A DNA stretch of 64,000 nt, from NCBI RefSeq assembly GCF_001702265.1, contig NZ_MAUE01000045.1, positions 1-64,000 of the forward strand. The letters run 5' to 3'. This document shows, piece after piece, positions 33,946 through 42,976 of the stretch; the first letter of the stretch is position 1, and every line of letters starts with the position of its first letter. The position numbers and the translations under genes were made by a program. The notes under the pieces are model-generated. The model saw only the letters and a list, made by a program, of their open reading frames with translations, did not search any database and was not told where the DNA came from. Origin of the DNA: Pseudomonas aylmerensis (lineage in GTDB: Bacteria > Pseudomonadota > Gammaproteobacteria > Pseudomonadales > Pseudomonadaceae).

Positions 33946-34040
33946 CTTGGGCGCCGGTTTAAATTCGTCCAGAATTATCTCGTCATACCTCTCTGTACGA
34001 GCTGTGCGAATCCATCCCCGGTCTACAAGGAGTAGTTACC

Positions 34041-35129
34041 ATGGTCAGCGTTAGTCGTCGGTCCCTTCTTGCCTTTGGCGCTGCGTTACCCTGGCTGGGG
34101 CGCCTGGAGTGGGCGGTGGCGGCCCCGCCGAAACCGACTGACGCGGTGTTGCTCAACTACAACGAAAGCCCCTACGGCCCCTCACAGGCGGCGCGCGAAG
34201 CCATGGCGCGCGGCATCGCCACCTCCGGGCGCTATCCCTATCCGCACATGTACGCGCTCGCCGCATTGTTTGCCCAGCAGCAGGGCCTCGCCGCAGAGCA
34301 GGTAGCGGTGTTTTCGGGCTCCATGGCCGCCCTGCGCTACGCCGTGTTGGCGTTCACCAGTGCCTCTCGTGGCCTGGTGATGGCTACGCCGTCCTACGAA
34401 GTGCCGCGCCAGGCCGCCGAGTCGAACAAGGCGCCGGTGCATGAAGTGAACCTTGGCGCCGACCACGCCCACGATATCCCCGCCATGCTCGCCGCCGATC
34501 CCCAGGCCGGCATGCTCTACCTGTGCAACCCCAACAACCCTACCGGCACCATCACCCCGCTTGATGCCATCCGCCTGGCGTTGGCGAACAAACCCACCGG
34601 CAGCGTGCTGGTGGTGGACGAGGCCTATATCGACTTCGCCGACGTGCCCAGCGTTGTCAGTTGGGTCAAGGACCACGACGACCTGCTGGTGCTGCGCACC
34701 TTCTCGAAAATCTACGGCCTGGCCGGCGCCCGCCTGGGCCTGGCGATCGGCCATCCGGCGCTGCTGGAACGGTTGGCGGTGTTTGGCGGCGACAACGTAC
34801 CGGCGGGCACCACCTTGCTCGGCGGGCTGGCGAGCCTCGAAGACATCAAGCTGCTGCCACAGCGCAAGGCGCTCAACGCGCAACTGCGCGACGAGACCGT
34901 CAACTGGCTCAAGGCCCGTGGCTTTACCTGCACCGCGTCGCAGAGCAACTGCTTCATGATCGACGTGAAGCAACCGGCGGAGCAGGTCATCGAGACGCTG
35001 GCGGCGCACGGCGTGATGATCGGAAGGGTGTGGAAGAATTGGCCGCAGTGGGTGCGGGTGACGGTGGGGAACAAGCGGGAGATGGCGCGGTTTCGCGAGG
35101 TGTTTGCGCAGGTTGAACGGGGCAGTTGA
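34041..35129 (+). CDS. Predicted Tat-exported PLP-dependent aminotransferase
   Basis: This 362-residue protein is a fold-type I PLP enzyme of the histidinol-phosphate aminotransferase group. The enzyme part is complete: LNYNESPYGPSQAAREAM, CNPNNPTGTITP, VVDEAYIDFADVPS and the PLP-lysine region RTFSKIYGLAGARLG (Lys about 220). The N terminus reads MVSVSRRSLLAFGAALPWLG followed by Ala-rich residues to about 30; the twin arginine, following hydrophobic stretch and AVAAPP cleavage-like site fit a Tat signal. Export of a PLP enzyme is unusual, PvdN of the pyoverdine pathway being a known case. AGGAG precedes the ATG. It stands alone, between a terminator and a REPIN. Substrate unknown. Confidence 0.85.
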   Translation: MVSVSRRSLLAFGAALPWLGRLEWAVAAPPKPTDAVLLNYNESPYGPSQAAREAMARGIATSGRYPYPHMYALAALFAQQQGLAAEQVAVFSGSMAALRYAVLAFTSASRGLVMATPSYEVPRQAAESNKAPVHEVNLGADHAHDIPAMLAADPQAGMLYLCNPNNPTGTITPLDAIRLALANKPTGSVLVVDEAYIDFADVPSVVSWVKDHDDLLVLRTFSKIYGLAGARLGLAIGHPALLERLAVFGGDNVPAGTTLLGGLASLEDIKLLPQRKALNAQLRDETVNWLKARGFTCTASQSNCFMIDVKQPAEQVIETLAAHGVMIGRVWKNWPQWVRVTVGNKREMARFREVFAQVERGS

Positions 35130-35177
35130 GTCCGCATTGTTCAACATGTGCGCGCTGCTATTTGAGCGACACAAATC

Positions 35178-35272
35178 AAATGTGGGAGCGGGCTTGCTCG
35201 CGAATACGGTGTGTCAGCCAGAACCTTTCTCGCTGATCCACCGCCTTCGCGAGCAAGCCCGCTCCCACATTT
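35178..35272. repeat. REPIN-like inverted repeat
   Basis: AAATGTGGGAGCGGGCTTGC at the left and its reverse complement GCAAGCCCGCTCCCACATTT at the right frame a spacer. Arms are identical in core to those at 27565-27654. It lies between convergent genes. Confidence 0.9.
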
Positions 35273-35300
35273 TTAGTCCCGCAGTGTTGCGGATAATGCG

Positions 35301-36008
35301 TTACTGCTGCGCGATGCTGTACCCATCGAACGCGGTCTGCTGTTGCAGCGCAGTGATCACGCTCTTGCGGCTCAACGGCTGTTCAGCCCCGGCGTTATCC
35401 ACAAAGCTCTCGACCTCAAGCTCCGCCTCATCGCCTTCACCGACAAAGCTGAAGCCCAGGAACTCGAACGCCTCGCGGTCGACATTGAGCTTCGAGCGCG
35501 GGGTGCGCAGGGGCAGGGTGACGCTGATGCCGTCCTTGCTGATCACAAACACTTCGGCTTCTTTCTTGGGCCGCGATGCCTTGCTCTTGCCGGCGCTTGG
35601 GTTGCTGATCGCCTGGTGGCTCTGGTTCAGCACTTTCAGCGCCAGACCGTAGACCAGCTCCTGGAACTCGGGGTCGTCCTTGAAGCTGGACAGGATGCGG
35701 CTGATCGAGAATTTGCTGCTCAGGTCTTCCAGGGCGGCGCTGTCAGCGGCCTCGGCGTCCTTGAGTTGCTTGAGCTGGCCCATCAGGTCATAGGCCTTGT
35801 CGTCGTCGAAGGCATCGTGGGCCTGGCGGATGGCGACGCGCAGTTCGCGGATCTGGTCGCTTTCCTTGGAGGTGTGAAACGCGTCCAGCACCATCTCGCT
35901 GATGATCTTGGCCGCCGGCACATGCTGTGAAAGATTGATGGCGTTTTCGTATTCCGCTTTGGATTGCAAGGCGACTACGGATTCTTCGGTGGTGTAGGAA
36001 TCGGACAT
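35301..36008 (-). CDS. Hypothetical cytoplasmic protein
   Basis: This 235-residue protein has no signal peptide or membrane segment. The first 130 residues are predicted to be mainly helical and rich in Glu, Asp, Lys and Ala; the middle (about 140-155, KSKASRPKKEAEV) is a basic linker; the C-terminal 80 residues look beta-rich. Good codon use and a plausible ATG at 36008 make it a real gene, but I do not recognise the family. It is divergent from the five-haem cytochrome gene across 252 bases. Confidence 0.7.
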   Translation of the reverse strand: MSDSYTTEESVVALQSKAEYENAINLSQHVPAAKIISEMVLDAFHTSKESDQIRELRVAIRQAHDAFDDDKAYDLMGQLKQLKDAEAADSAALEDLSSKFSISRILSSFKDDPEFQELVYGLALKVLNQSHQAISNPSAGKSKASRPKKEAEVFVISKDGISVTLPLRTPRSKLNVDREAFEFLGFSFVGEGDEAELEVESFVDNAGAEQPLSRKSVITALQQQTAFDGYSIAQQ

Positions 36009-36260
36009 TGAAATTTCACTACTTCAGTAAACGGGGGACAAAAAAGCGTCGGGCATTTTCAGCGGGGAGGGGGATCAGGTCAAGGCGGCACTCTGCCCCA
36101 CGGTTGTGCTGATCCATATCAACAGGCGCCCCGGGGAAATTCGCTACAACAACACGGGGGCCGAATCCGCCCCGGGTTATCTGCCTGATGACGTATAAAA
36201 ATAATTGCAGACCTGCGCCGAGGAGACCGCTCCAGGCCGGGTTTTTAAAGGAATATTGCG

Positions 36261-38285
36261 ATGACGCTTCCCCTGTCACGTCTTGGCCTTGTGGGGGTGA
36301 TGTGCTGTCTGTCCCTTCCCCTGCACGCCAACACCCCCGACCCCGCACTGATCGAACACGGCCAATACGTTGCACAACTGGGCGACTGCATCGCCTGCCA
36401 TACCGCCAAAGACGGCAAGGTCATGGCCGGCGGCCTCGAGCTGAGCACGCCGATGGGCACGATCTTTTCGAGCAATATCACCCCGGACCGCGAGACCGGT
36501 ATCGGTCACTACACCTTCGAACAATTCGACCGGGTCATGCGCGAAGGCGTCACGCCTGCGGGTATGAATCTGTACCCGGCGATGCCGTATCCGTCCTACG
36601 CGAAGATGAGCGAGGCGGATATGCGCGCCTTGTACGCCTACCTGATGCACGGGGTGGAGCCCGTGCCCCAGGTCAACCGCGACGCCGACATGGGCTTCCC
36701 CTTCAACCAGCGCTGGGGCCTGGCGCTGTGGAACTTCGCCTTTCTCGACAAGCAGCCGTTCCAGCCAGACCCGGGCCGCGACGAGGTGCTCAACCGTGGC
36801 GCCTATCTGGTCCAGGGCCTCGGCCACTGCGGTTCGTGCCACACGCCGCGCGGCATTGCCTTCCAGGAAAAAGCCCTGAGCGATGCCGGCCGCAGCGGCC
36901 AGCATTACCTCGCCGGCGAAACTGTCGAGCATTGGCGCGCCCTGAGCCTGCGCAACCTGTGGACCGTGGACGACACCGTGCAATTGCTCAAGACCGGGCA
37001 GAACCGCTTTGCCACCGTCTCCGGCAATATGGCCGATGTGATTCACCACAGCACCCAGCATTTCAGTGACGATGACCTGACTGCCATCGCCAGTTACCTC
37101 AAATCCCTGCCGCCGGGCAAAGACGACCTGCCGATGCCGTCCGTGGCCCAGGCGCCCGCCGCGCCGCCTGCCGACCTGTTCACCAGCCGCGGCGGCCTGG
37201 GCTATATGCAGTTCTGCAGCGATTGCCACCGCAGTGACGGCGCGGGCGTGAAAGGCCTGTTCCCGCCCCTGGCCGGCAACCCGAGCATCGCCGCGAGCAA
37301 CCCGACGTCGCTGCTGCACATCACCCTGACCGGCTGGGAAACCGCGCAAACGGCGACTCACCCACGGGTCTACACCATGCCCGGTTTCGCCCGGCTGGCG
37401 GACCCGGAAATCGCCGAGATCCTCAGTTTCGTGCGCACGCGCTGGGGCAACCAGGGCACCCCGATCGACGCCGCCCAAGTGAAAAAGCTGCGCGCCCAGC
37501 TCAACCCGGCCACCACCGATTCGTCCGCCTTCGAAACCCCGCGCCTGGCCGATCTGCTGGCCGCCCCCAACGCTGATCAAGTCATGCGCGGCATGCGCCT
37601 GCACCTGCAAACCAAGGCGCTGCTGCCTGACAACGTCGGCAACTCGCTCAATTGCACCAGTTGCCATCTCAACGCCGGCACCGTAGCCGACGGCTCGCCC
37701 TTTGTCGGTGTGTCGGCGTTTTTCCCCAGCTACGCACCGCGTGCGGGCAAGGTGGTGACCCTGGAAGAACGCATCAATGGCTGCTTCCGGCGCTCCATGA
37801 ACGGCAAGCCGTTGCCGCCGCAGTCAGCCGATATGCAGGCGATGGTCGCCTACTTTGACTGGATGAAAAACAACACGCGGCCTGAAGACAAAGTCGCCGG
37901 GCGTGGCGTGGGCAAGGTCGACCCGGCGATCAAGCCCGACCTGGCCAATGGCAAGGCGGTCTATGCCAAGCAATGCGCGGTCTGCCATGGCGACAACGGC
38001 CAGGGGCTGGCGCGGGCCGATGGCGAGCTGATCTACCCGCCGCTGTGGGGCGAGCAGTCGTTCAACATCGGCGCGGGGATGGCGCGCACCTACACCGCGG
38101 CGGCGTTCGTCAAACGCAACATGCCGATTGGCTTCCACGAGAAATTCCCGTTGGGGCAGGGCGGTTTGTCCGACCAGGACGCGGTGGACGTGGCGGCGTA
38201 TTTTGCCGGGCAACCGCGTCCGGACTTCCCGGACAAGGTCAAGGATTGGCCGAACGGCGGCAAGCCGGTGGATGCGCGGTACTAG
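36261..38285 (+). CDS. Five-haem cytochrome c: ADH-type triheme part joined to a TsdA-like diheme part
   Basis: This 674-residue periplasmic protein has a signal peptide (1-23, ending HAN) and five CxxCH haem sites: CIACH (43), CGSCH (190), CSDCH (319), CTSCH (465) and CAVCH (572). Residues about 25-410 follow the three-haem cytochrome subunit of alcohol, sorbitol or gluconate dehydrogenases (GGLELSTPMGTIFSSNITPD). Residues about 430-674 follow the diheme thiosulfate dehydrogenase TsdA (NCTSCHLNAGT, AFFPSYAPRAGKV, RINGCFRRSMNGKPL). No dehydrogenase subunit is adjacent. AAAGGA precedes the ATG. It may link a periplasmic oxidation to the quinone pool or the terminal oxidase. The 3' end overlaps the convergent aminotransferase gene by 4 bases. 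Confidence 0.9.
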   Translation: MTLPLSRLGLVGVMCCLSLPLHANTPDPALIEHGQYVAQLGDCIACHTAKDGKVMAGGLELSTPMGTIFSSNITPDRETGIGHYTFEQFDRVMREGVTPAGMNLYPAMPYPSYAKMSEADMRALYAYLMHGVEPVPQVNRDADMGFPFNQRWGLALWNFAFLDKQPFQPDPGRDEVLNRGAYLVQGLGHCGSCHTPRGIAFQEKALSDAGRSGQHYLAGETVEHWRALSLRNLWTVDDTVQLLKTGQNRFATVSGNMADVIHHSTQHFSDDDLTAIASYLKSLPPGKDDLPMPSVAQAPAAPPADLFTSRGGLGYMQFCSDCHRSDGAGVKGLFPPLAGNPSIAASNPTSLLHITLTGWETAQTATHPRVYTMPGFARLADPEIAEILSFVRTRWGNQGTPIDAAQVKKLRAQLNPATTDSSAFETPRLADLLAAPNADQVMRGMRLHLQTKALLPDNVGNSLNCTSCHLNAGTVADGSPFVGVSAFFPSYAPRAGKVVTLEERINGCFRRSMNGKPLPPQSADMQAMVAYFDWMKNNTRPEDKVAGRGVGKVDPAIKPDLANGKAVYAKQCAVCHGDNGQGLARADGELIYPPLWGEQSFNIGAGMARTYTAAAFVKRNMPIGFHEKFPLGQGGLSDQDAVDVAAYFAGQPRPDFPDKVKDWPNGGKPVDARY

Positions 38286-39532
38286 TCCAGTTGCTTGAGG
38301 CAGGCCTCGAGGATGTCCAGGCCTTCCTCCAGCACCGCTGGCTCAATGGTCAGCGGTGCGAGCAAACGGATGATGTGCCGTGACTTGCCGCTGGGCATCA
38401 GCAGCAGGCCGGCCTCGCGCGCCAGGCTCAGCAACTGGGCGAGTTGTTTCGGCGCGGGCGTGCCGTCGGCGTGGGCCAGTTCCATGCCGCGCATGGCGCC
38501 GACGCCGGTCAGGCGGCCGAGGTAGGGCGACAGGCGCTGTGCGCGCCAAGTTTCATAGCGGCTGACAATCGCTGTTTGCTGCTGCGAACCCCAGGCCTGC
38601 AAGTGCTCATCGGTCATCGCGTCCAGGGTGGCCAATGCCGCCGCGCAGGCAATCGGGTTGCCGGAATAGGTGCCGCCGAGACCGCCTTTGGGCAGGTTGT
38701 CCATCAGCGCCTTGCGCCCGACCACTGCCCCCAGCGGTACACCGCCAGCGATGCTTTTGCCGAGCAGGATCAAATCCGGTTCGATGCCCAGGCGCGAGAA
38801 GGCGAAGCGCTGGCCGGTACGCCCGAAGCCCGACTGGATTTCATCGGCAATCAGCAGGATGTTTTTTTCATCACAGAAACGCCGCAGCGCCTGGGCGAAT
38901 TCAATGTCGAGGGCCAGGAAACCGCCTTCGCCCTGCACCGGTTCGAGGATGAAACAGGCGACGTCGTCGACGTCGATTTCCACGCTGAACAGGCGGTCCA
39001 TGGCCTTCAGCGCTTCGGCACAGGTCACGCCGTTGTCGGCGCTGGGGTAGGGCAGGTGATAGACCGGGCCGGGCAGGACGCCGACCTTTTGCTTGTAGGG
39101 CGCAACCTTGCCATTGAGGTTCAAGGTGGCGAGGGTGCGGCCATGAAAGGCCCCGTCGAACGCGATCACCGCCGTGCGGCCGGTGGCCCCGCGCACGATC
39201 TTCAGGGCATTTTCCGCCGCTTCGGCGCCGCTGTTGGTGAGCATGCCGCTGACCGGATAGTCCACCGGGATAAACGCGGTCAGGCGATCCATCAGCTCGA
39301 TGTAGGGCGCGTGAGGCGCAGCGTTGAAGGCGTAGTGGGTCAGTTTCGTCGCCTGTTCGCGAATCGCGTCCACGACCCCCGGGTGGCAATGGCCGAGGTT
39401 GAGCACGCCGATGCCGCCGACAAAATCGATATAGCGTTTGCCCGCAGTGTCCCAGACTTCGGCGTTTTTACCGTGGCTGAGGCTGATCGGGTGGACGATG
39501 GAAATCGACTGGCTGATGGTTTCGCGGCTCAT
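38282..39532 (-). CDS. GabT-like class III aminotransferase
   Basis: This 416-residue PLP enzyme is a class III (omega) aminotransferase similar to 4-aminobutyrate aminotransferase. Seen are RYIDFVGGIGVLNLGHCHPG, TNSGAEAAENALKIVRGATG, the PLP-phosphate contact AFDGAFHGRT, ILEPVQGEGGF, and the catalytic region LLIADEIQSGFGRTG with Lys in LLGKSIAGGVPLG. The ATG at 39532 fits the family better than one 18 bases upstream. It is a paralogue-type enzyme; substrates such as 4-aminobutyrate, 5-aminovalerate or other omega-amino acids are possible. A LysR regulator gene lies upstream on the same strand. Confidence 0.87.
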   Translation of the reverse strand: MSRETISQSISIVHPISLSHGKNAEVWDTAGKRYIDFVGGIGVLNLGHCHPGVVDAIREQATKLTHYAFNAAPHAPYIELMDRLTAFIPVDYPVSGMLTNSGAEAAENALKIVRGATGRTAVIAFDGAFHGRTLATLNLNGKVAPYKQKVGVLPGPVYHLPYPSADNGVTCAEALKAMDRLFSVEIDVDDVACFILEPVQGEGGFLALDIEFAQALRRFCDEKNILLIADEIQSGFGRTGQRFAFSRLGIEPDLILLGKSIAGGVPLGAVVGRKALMDNLPKGGLGGTYSGNPIACAAALATLDAMTDEHLQAWGSQQQTAIVSRYETWRAQRLSPYLGRLTGVGAMRGMELAHADGTPAPKQLAQLLSLAREAGLLLMPSGKSRHIIRLLAPLTIEPAVLEEGLDILEACLKQLD

Positions 39533-39621
39533 GAATCTCGGACTCGGCAATGGCGGACGTGTTTTTATCTAAGCCGTGCGCCCACCCTGGCCGCAAACGA
39601 AATAAAGTCGCCGGGTCATTA

Positions 39622-40515
39622 TTAAAAGTCGCGATGTGCACTCACGTAGTCGACCATCCAGTTCAGGAAGGCTTTGACTTTGGGGATCTCGCCGGCGTGT
39701 TCGGCATGCGCGATAAAGTGCGCGCCGCTGCTGGGCATGGCGTAGTCCCACGGGATCGTCAGGCTGCCTTGGGCAAGTTCTTCGGCCACCAGGTAATGCG
39801 GCACCAGCGCCACGCCATAGCCTGACTGCGCCGCACGAATGCACATGTAGAACGTGTCGAAACGCGGCCCGTGATAACTGTTCTGCGAGTGCAGGCCTTG
39901 TTCCAGGAACCATTCGTGCCAGGCTTCTGGGCGCGAGGTGCATTGCAGCAAGGTGTGGCGCGACGACGCGTCGCTGCCCTCGGCGACAAACCCCGGCGCA
40001 CAGACCGGCACCACGGCTTCACGAAACAGCTCGATGCAGGTCGCGCCCGGCCATGAGCCCTGGCCGAAGAAAAACGCGATATCGGCCTTGGCCTGCAGCA
40101 CGTCGAAGGGCTCCAGCTCGTTGCGCACGTCCAGGTGGATATTCGGGTGTTTCGCCGCGAAGTCCTTGAGCTTGGGCACCAGCCAGCGATCGCCGAAGGT
40201 CGGCTGGGTGGCGATGCGCAGCACCTCGGTTTCACCGCCGTAGGTGAGGATGTAGCGGCTGGAGATGTCCACCTGGGTGAGGATCTTGTGCACCTCGGCC
40301 AGGTACAACGACCCGGCCGGCGACAAGTACAGGCGCTGGCGGACCCGCTCGAACAGATTGTGGCAGAGCATCTCTTCCAACTGTGCCACCTGCTTGCTGA
40401 CCGCACTCTGGGTCAGGTGCAGCTCTTCGGCGGCGCGGGTGAAACTCAGGTGGCGGGCGGCGGCTTCGAAGCATTGCAAGGCCGTCATCGAAGGGGTCAA
40501 GCGTTTTGAAATCAT
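39622..40515 (-). CDS. LysR family regulator (GcvA-like)
   Basis: This 297-residue regulator has its helix-turn-helix at about residues 10-65 (RHLSFTRAAEELHLTQSAVS) and a C-terminal effector domain that resembles GcvA/AmpR-type proteins (TQPTFGDRWLVPKLKDFAAK). It is divergent from an amino-acid-binding protein gene with 144 bases between starts and precedes the GabT-like gene, so it may control uptake and transamination of one amino acid. ATG 40515 is used; 40524 is in frame too. Confidence 0.87.
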   Translation of the reverse strand: MISKRLTPSMTALQCFEAAARHLSFTRAAEELHLTQSAVSKQVAQLEEMLCHNLFERVRQRLYLSPAGSLYLAEVHKILTQVDISSRYILTYGGETEVLRIATQPTFGDRWLVPKLKDFAAKHPNIHLDVRNELEPFDVLQAKADIAFFFGQGSWPGATCIELFREAVVPVCAPGFVAEGSDASSRHTLLQCTSRPEAWHEWFLEQGLHSQNSYHGPRFDTFYMCIRAAQSGYGVALVPHYLVAEELAQGSLTIPWDYAMPSSGAHFIAHAEHAGEIPKVKAFLNWMVDYVSAHRDF

Positions 40516-40659
40516 GCAGTTCATTCCAAATCGGAAGGAGCCTTTGCCTAAAGGTCGTTTGTGGCAGCGCCGTAAAGCCGTGGATACTGCCCGGCAGCAC
40601 TATAAACCGGCGCGGGCTGTGCAGCGCCGAATAATAAGGAATGACAGGGAGCGCCTTGC

Positions 40660-41688
40660 ATGAACCGATTCAAAACCACGTTGGCCGCACTGGGCGCCAC
40701 CGCCGTATTCGGCCTGGCCAGCACTGCGCATGCCGGGGCGACCCTGGATGCGATCCAGAAAAAAGGCTTTATCCAATGTGGCGTCAGCGACGGCTTGCCC
40801 GGTTTTGGCGTGCCCGACAGCAAGGGCAAGATGACCGGCCTCGATGTCGACGTGTGCCACGCCGTGGCGGCGGCCGTGTTCGGCGATGCGTCGAAAGTGA
40901 AGTTCACCCAATTGACCGCCAAGGAGCGCTTCACCGCGTTGCAGTCCGGCGAAATCGACCTGATCTCGCGCAACACCACCTGGACCAGCTCGCGTGATTC
41001 GGCGATGGGCCTGGTGTTCACGGGCATCACCTACTACGACGGCATCGGCTTTCTGGTGAACAACAAGCTGGGAGTAACCGGTGCCAGTCAACTGGACGGC
41101 GCGACCGTGTGTATCCAGGCCGGCACCACCACGGAACTGAACGTCTCCGACTACTTCCGCACCCACGGCATGAAGTACACGCCCATCACCTTCGACACCG
41201 CCGACGAGAGCGCCAAGGGCCTGGAGGCCGGGCGTTGTGATGTGCTGACCACCGACCAGTCGGGACTGTATGCACAGCGGATCAAAATGGCTCACCCGGA
41301 TGAGTTCGTGGTGCTGCCGGAGGTGATCTCCAAGGAACCGCTGGGGCCGCTGGTGCGCAAGGGCGATGACGAGTGGTTCAGCATCGTCAAGTGGACGCTG
41401 TTCGCGATGCTCAATGCCGAAGAAATGGGCATCACCTCGCAGAACGTCGAGGAACAGGCCAAGACCAGCAAGAACCCGGATGTCGCGCGGCTGCTGGGCG
41501 CCGACGGTGAGTACGGCAAGGACCTCAAGCTGCGCAAGGACTGGGTCGTGCAGATCGTCAAGCAGGTGGGCAACTACGGCGAAGTGTTCGAGCGCAATAT
41601 CGGCCAGGGCAGCGTGTTGAAGATCAAGCGCGGGCTCAATGCGCTGTGGAACAACGGCGGTATCCAGTACGCGCCGCCGGTGCGATAA
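40660..41688 (+). CDS. AapJ-like amino-acid ABC transporter substrate-binding protein
   Basis: This 342-residue periplasmic protein has a signal peptide (1-24, ending AHAGAT) and the family 3 solute-binding fold of the general L-amino-acid transporter AapJ/BztA, seen in FIQCGVSDGLPGFGVPDSKG, GLDVDVCHAVAAAVFGD and ISRNTTWTSSRDSAMGL. No permease or ATPase gene follows, so it is an orphan that must use a transporter encoded elsewhere or act as a sensor ligand carrier. It lies divergent from a LysR gene. Confidence 0.9.
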   Translation: MNRFKTTLAALGATAVFGLASTAHAGATLDAIQKKGFIQCGVSDGLPGFGVPDSKGKMTGLDVDVCHAVAAAVFGDASKVKFTQLTAKERFTALQSGEIDLISRNTTWTSSRDSAMGLVFTGITYYDGIGFLVNNKLGVTGASQLDGATVCIQAGTTTELNVSDYFRTHGMKYTPITFDTADESAKGLEAGRCDVLTTDQSGLYAQRIKMAHPDEFVVLPEVISKEPLGPLVRKGDDEWFSIVKWTLFAMLNAEEMGITSQNVEEQAKTSKNPDVARLLGADGEYGKDLKLRKDWVVQIVKQVGNYGEVFERNIGQGSVLKIKRGLNALWNNGGIQYAPPVR

Positions 41689-41697
41689 CGCCGGGGC

Positions 41698-42711
41698 TCA
41701 GTCGGCGACCCCACCTTTCCCCGCCGCCTTGGCGCGATACAACGCCTGGTCGGCACGTGCCATCAAGGCGGCGGGGGTATCACCCGATTGGCTCGCCGCC
41801 ACGCCTACGCTGAGGGTGACGTGGAAGTCGTTGCTCACCGGGTTATCCCTCAACGCCTCGCAGATGCTTTCGGCGATTGCCTTGGCCGTCTCCAGCGACG
41901 TGTTGGGCAGCAGTACCATAAACTCATCGCCGCCCCATCGAGCCAGCAGGTCATCGGCGCGTATACAGCCTTTCAAACGCTCGACCACCCGCACCAGCGT
42001 CTCGTCACCTGCGCTGTGGCCGTACTGATCATTGATCGGCTTGAAGTCATCGATATCCATCGCGATCAATGCCAGCGGCAGGCGAAAGCGTTGGGCGCGT
42101 TCGCATTCTTCCAGCAAGGTTTTTTCCATGCGATAGCGGTTGGCGACCAGCGTCAGGGTGTCGCGTTCGGCGAGGGAGCGATTTTCATCCAGCTGCAATT
42201 GCAGTTGCTGGTTGACCCGTGACAGCTCGCGCGTGCGCTCGGCCACCAGCACTTCAAGGGATTGATTGCGCTGTTCCAGTTGCTCGACGGAGCTTTTGCG
42301 TGAATGGATATCACGGTGGGCGCCCACCATCCGCGCCACCGAACCGTCAGCGTTGCGGGCAATCACGTAGCCACGGTCTTCGATCCACAGGTAGCTGCCA
42401 TCTTTTTTGCGGCAACGGTATTCGGCCTGGTAGTAGGGGGCACGACGCTGGATATAGTCATCAAACAGCATCATCACCTGGGGGTAGTCCTCCGGGTGGA
42501 TCACGTTTTCCCAGGTGAACACGCTGTTTTCCAGGGCGTGCCGAGGGTAGCCCAGCATTTCATACCAACCCGGGTTGCGGTACACGAATCCGGTATTGGC
42601 GTTCCAATCCCAGATGCCGTCGCTGACCAACTCCAGAACGGTATGCAGCATGTCGGCGTTGAAGTGAGAGAAATCAGTGCCCGGTGGGCTGTTGCCGGGA
42701 GTATCGTCCAT
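41698..42711 (-). CDS. PAS-GGDEF diguanylate cyclase
   Basis: This 337-residue cytoplasmic protein has a PAS domain (about 20-140, VSDGIWDWNANTGFVYRNPG), a coiled coil (about 140-170, QNQSLEVLVAERTRELSRVN) and a GGDEF domain (about 175-335). The active-site motif GGDEF is intact and RADD, five residues before it, fits the inhibitory RxxD site, so it should make c-di-GMP with product inhibition. AAGGA precedes the ATG at 42711; the much longer frame upstream is non-coding. The PAS ligand is unknown. Confidence 0.9.
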   Translation of the reverse strand: MDDTPGNSPPGTDFSHFNADMLHTVLELVSDGIWDWNANTGFVYRNPGWYEMLGYPRHALENSVFTWENVIHPEDYPQVMMLFDDYIQRRAPYYQAEYRCRKKDGSYLWIEDRGYVIARNADGSVARMVGAHRDIHSRKSSVEQLEQRNQSLEVLVAERTRELSRVNQQLQLQLDENRSLAERDTLTLVANRYRMEKTLLEECERAQRFRLPLALIAMDIDDFKPINDQYGHSAGDETLVRVVERLKGCIRADDLLARWGGDEFMVLLPNTSLETAKAIAESICEALRDNPVSNDFHVTLSVGVAASQSGDTPAALMARADQALYRAKAAGKGGVAD

Positions 42712-42976
42712 TGCGCGATCCTTGCTTGGGCTGGCATCCAAGGCCTGCCGATATTGATGCCGGTACTCCGTGGCTGGCGCTACTGTACAACGGGATTTGA
42801 GTGCTTTGAATAGGGCGAATGTACGCCTTTGGCAGGATGGCAATAGGCTATCTATCTGGGGCGCCCGACGATTTCCTCGCGTCTGGGCGATGCGCAGCGC
42901 TTCGCGCCAGCGTTCGAACCGCAGGCATCCCTCGTGGCCATCCGAGCTGGACGGCCTTGTTGTCGATGAAGAAAAG

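Noticed and set aside
36019..36375. 118-codon minus-strand frame before the five-haem cytochrome gene
   Set aside because: It overlaps the start and ribosome binding site of the cytochrome gene and has no family features.
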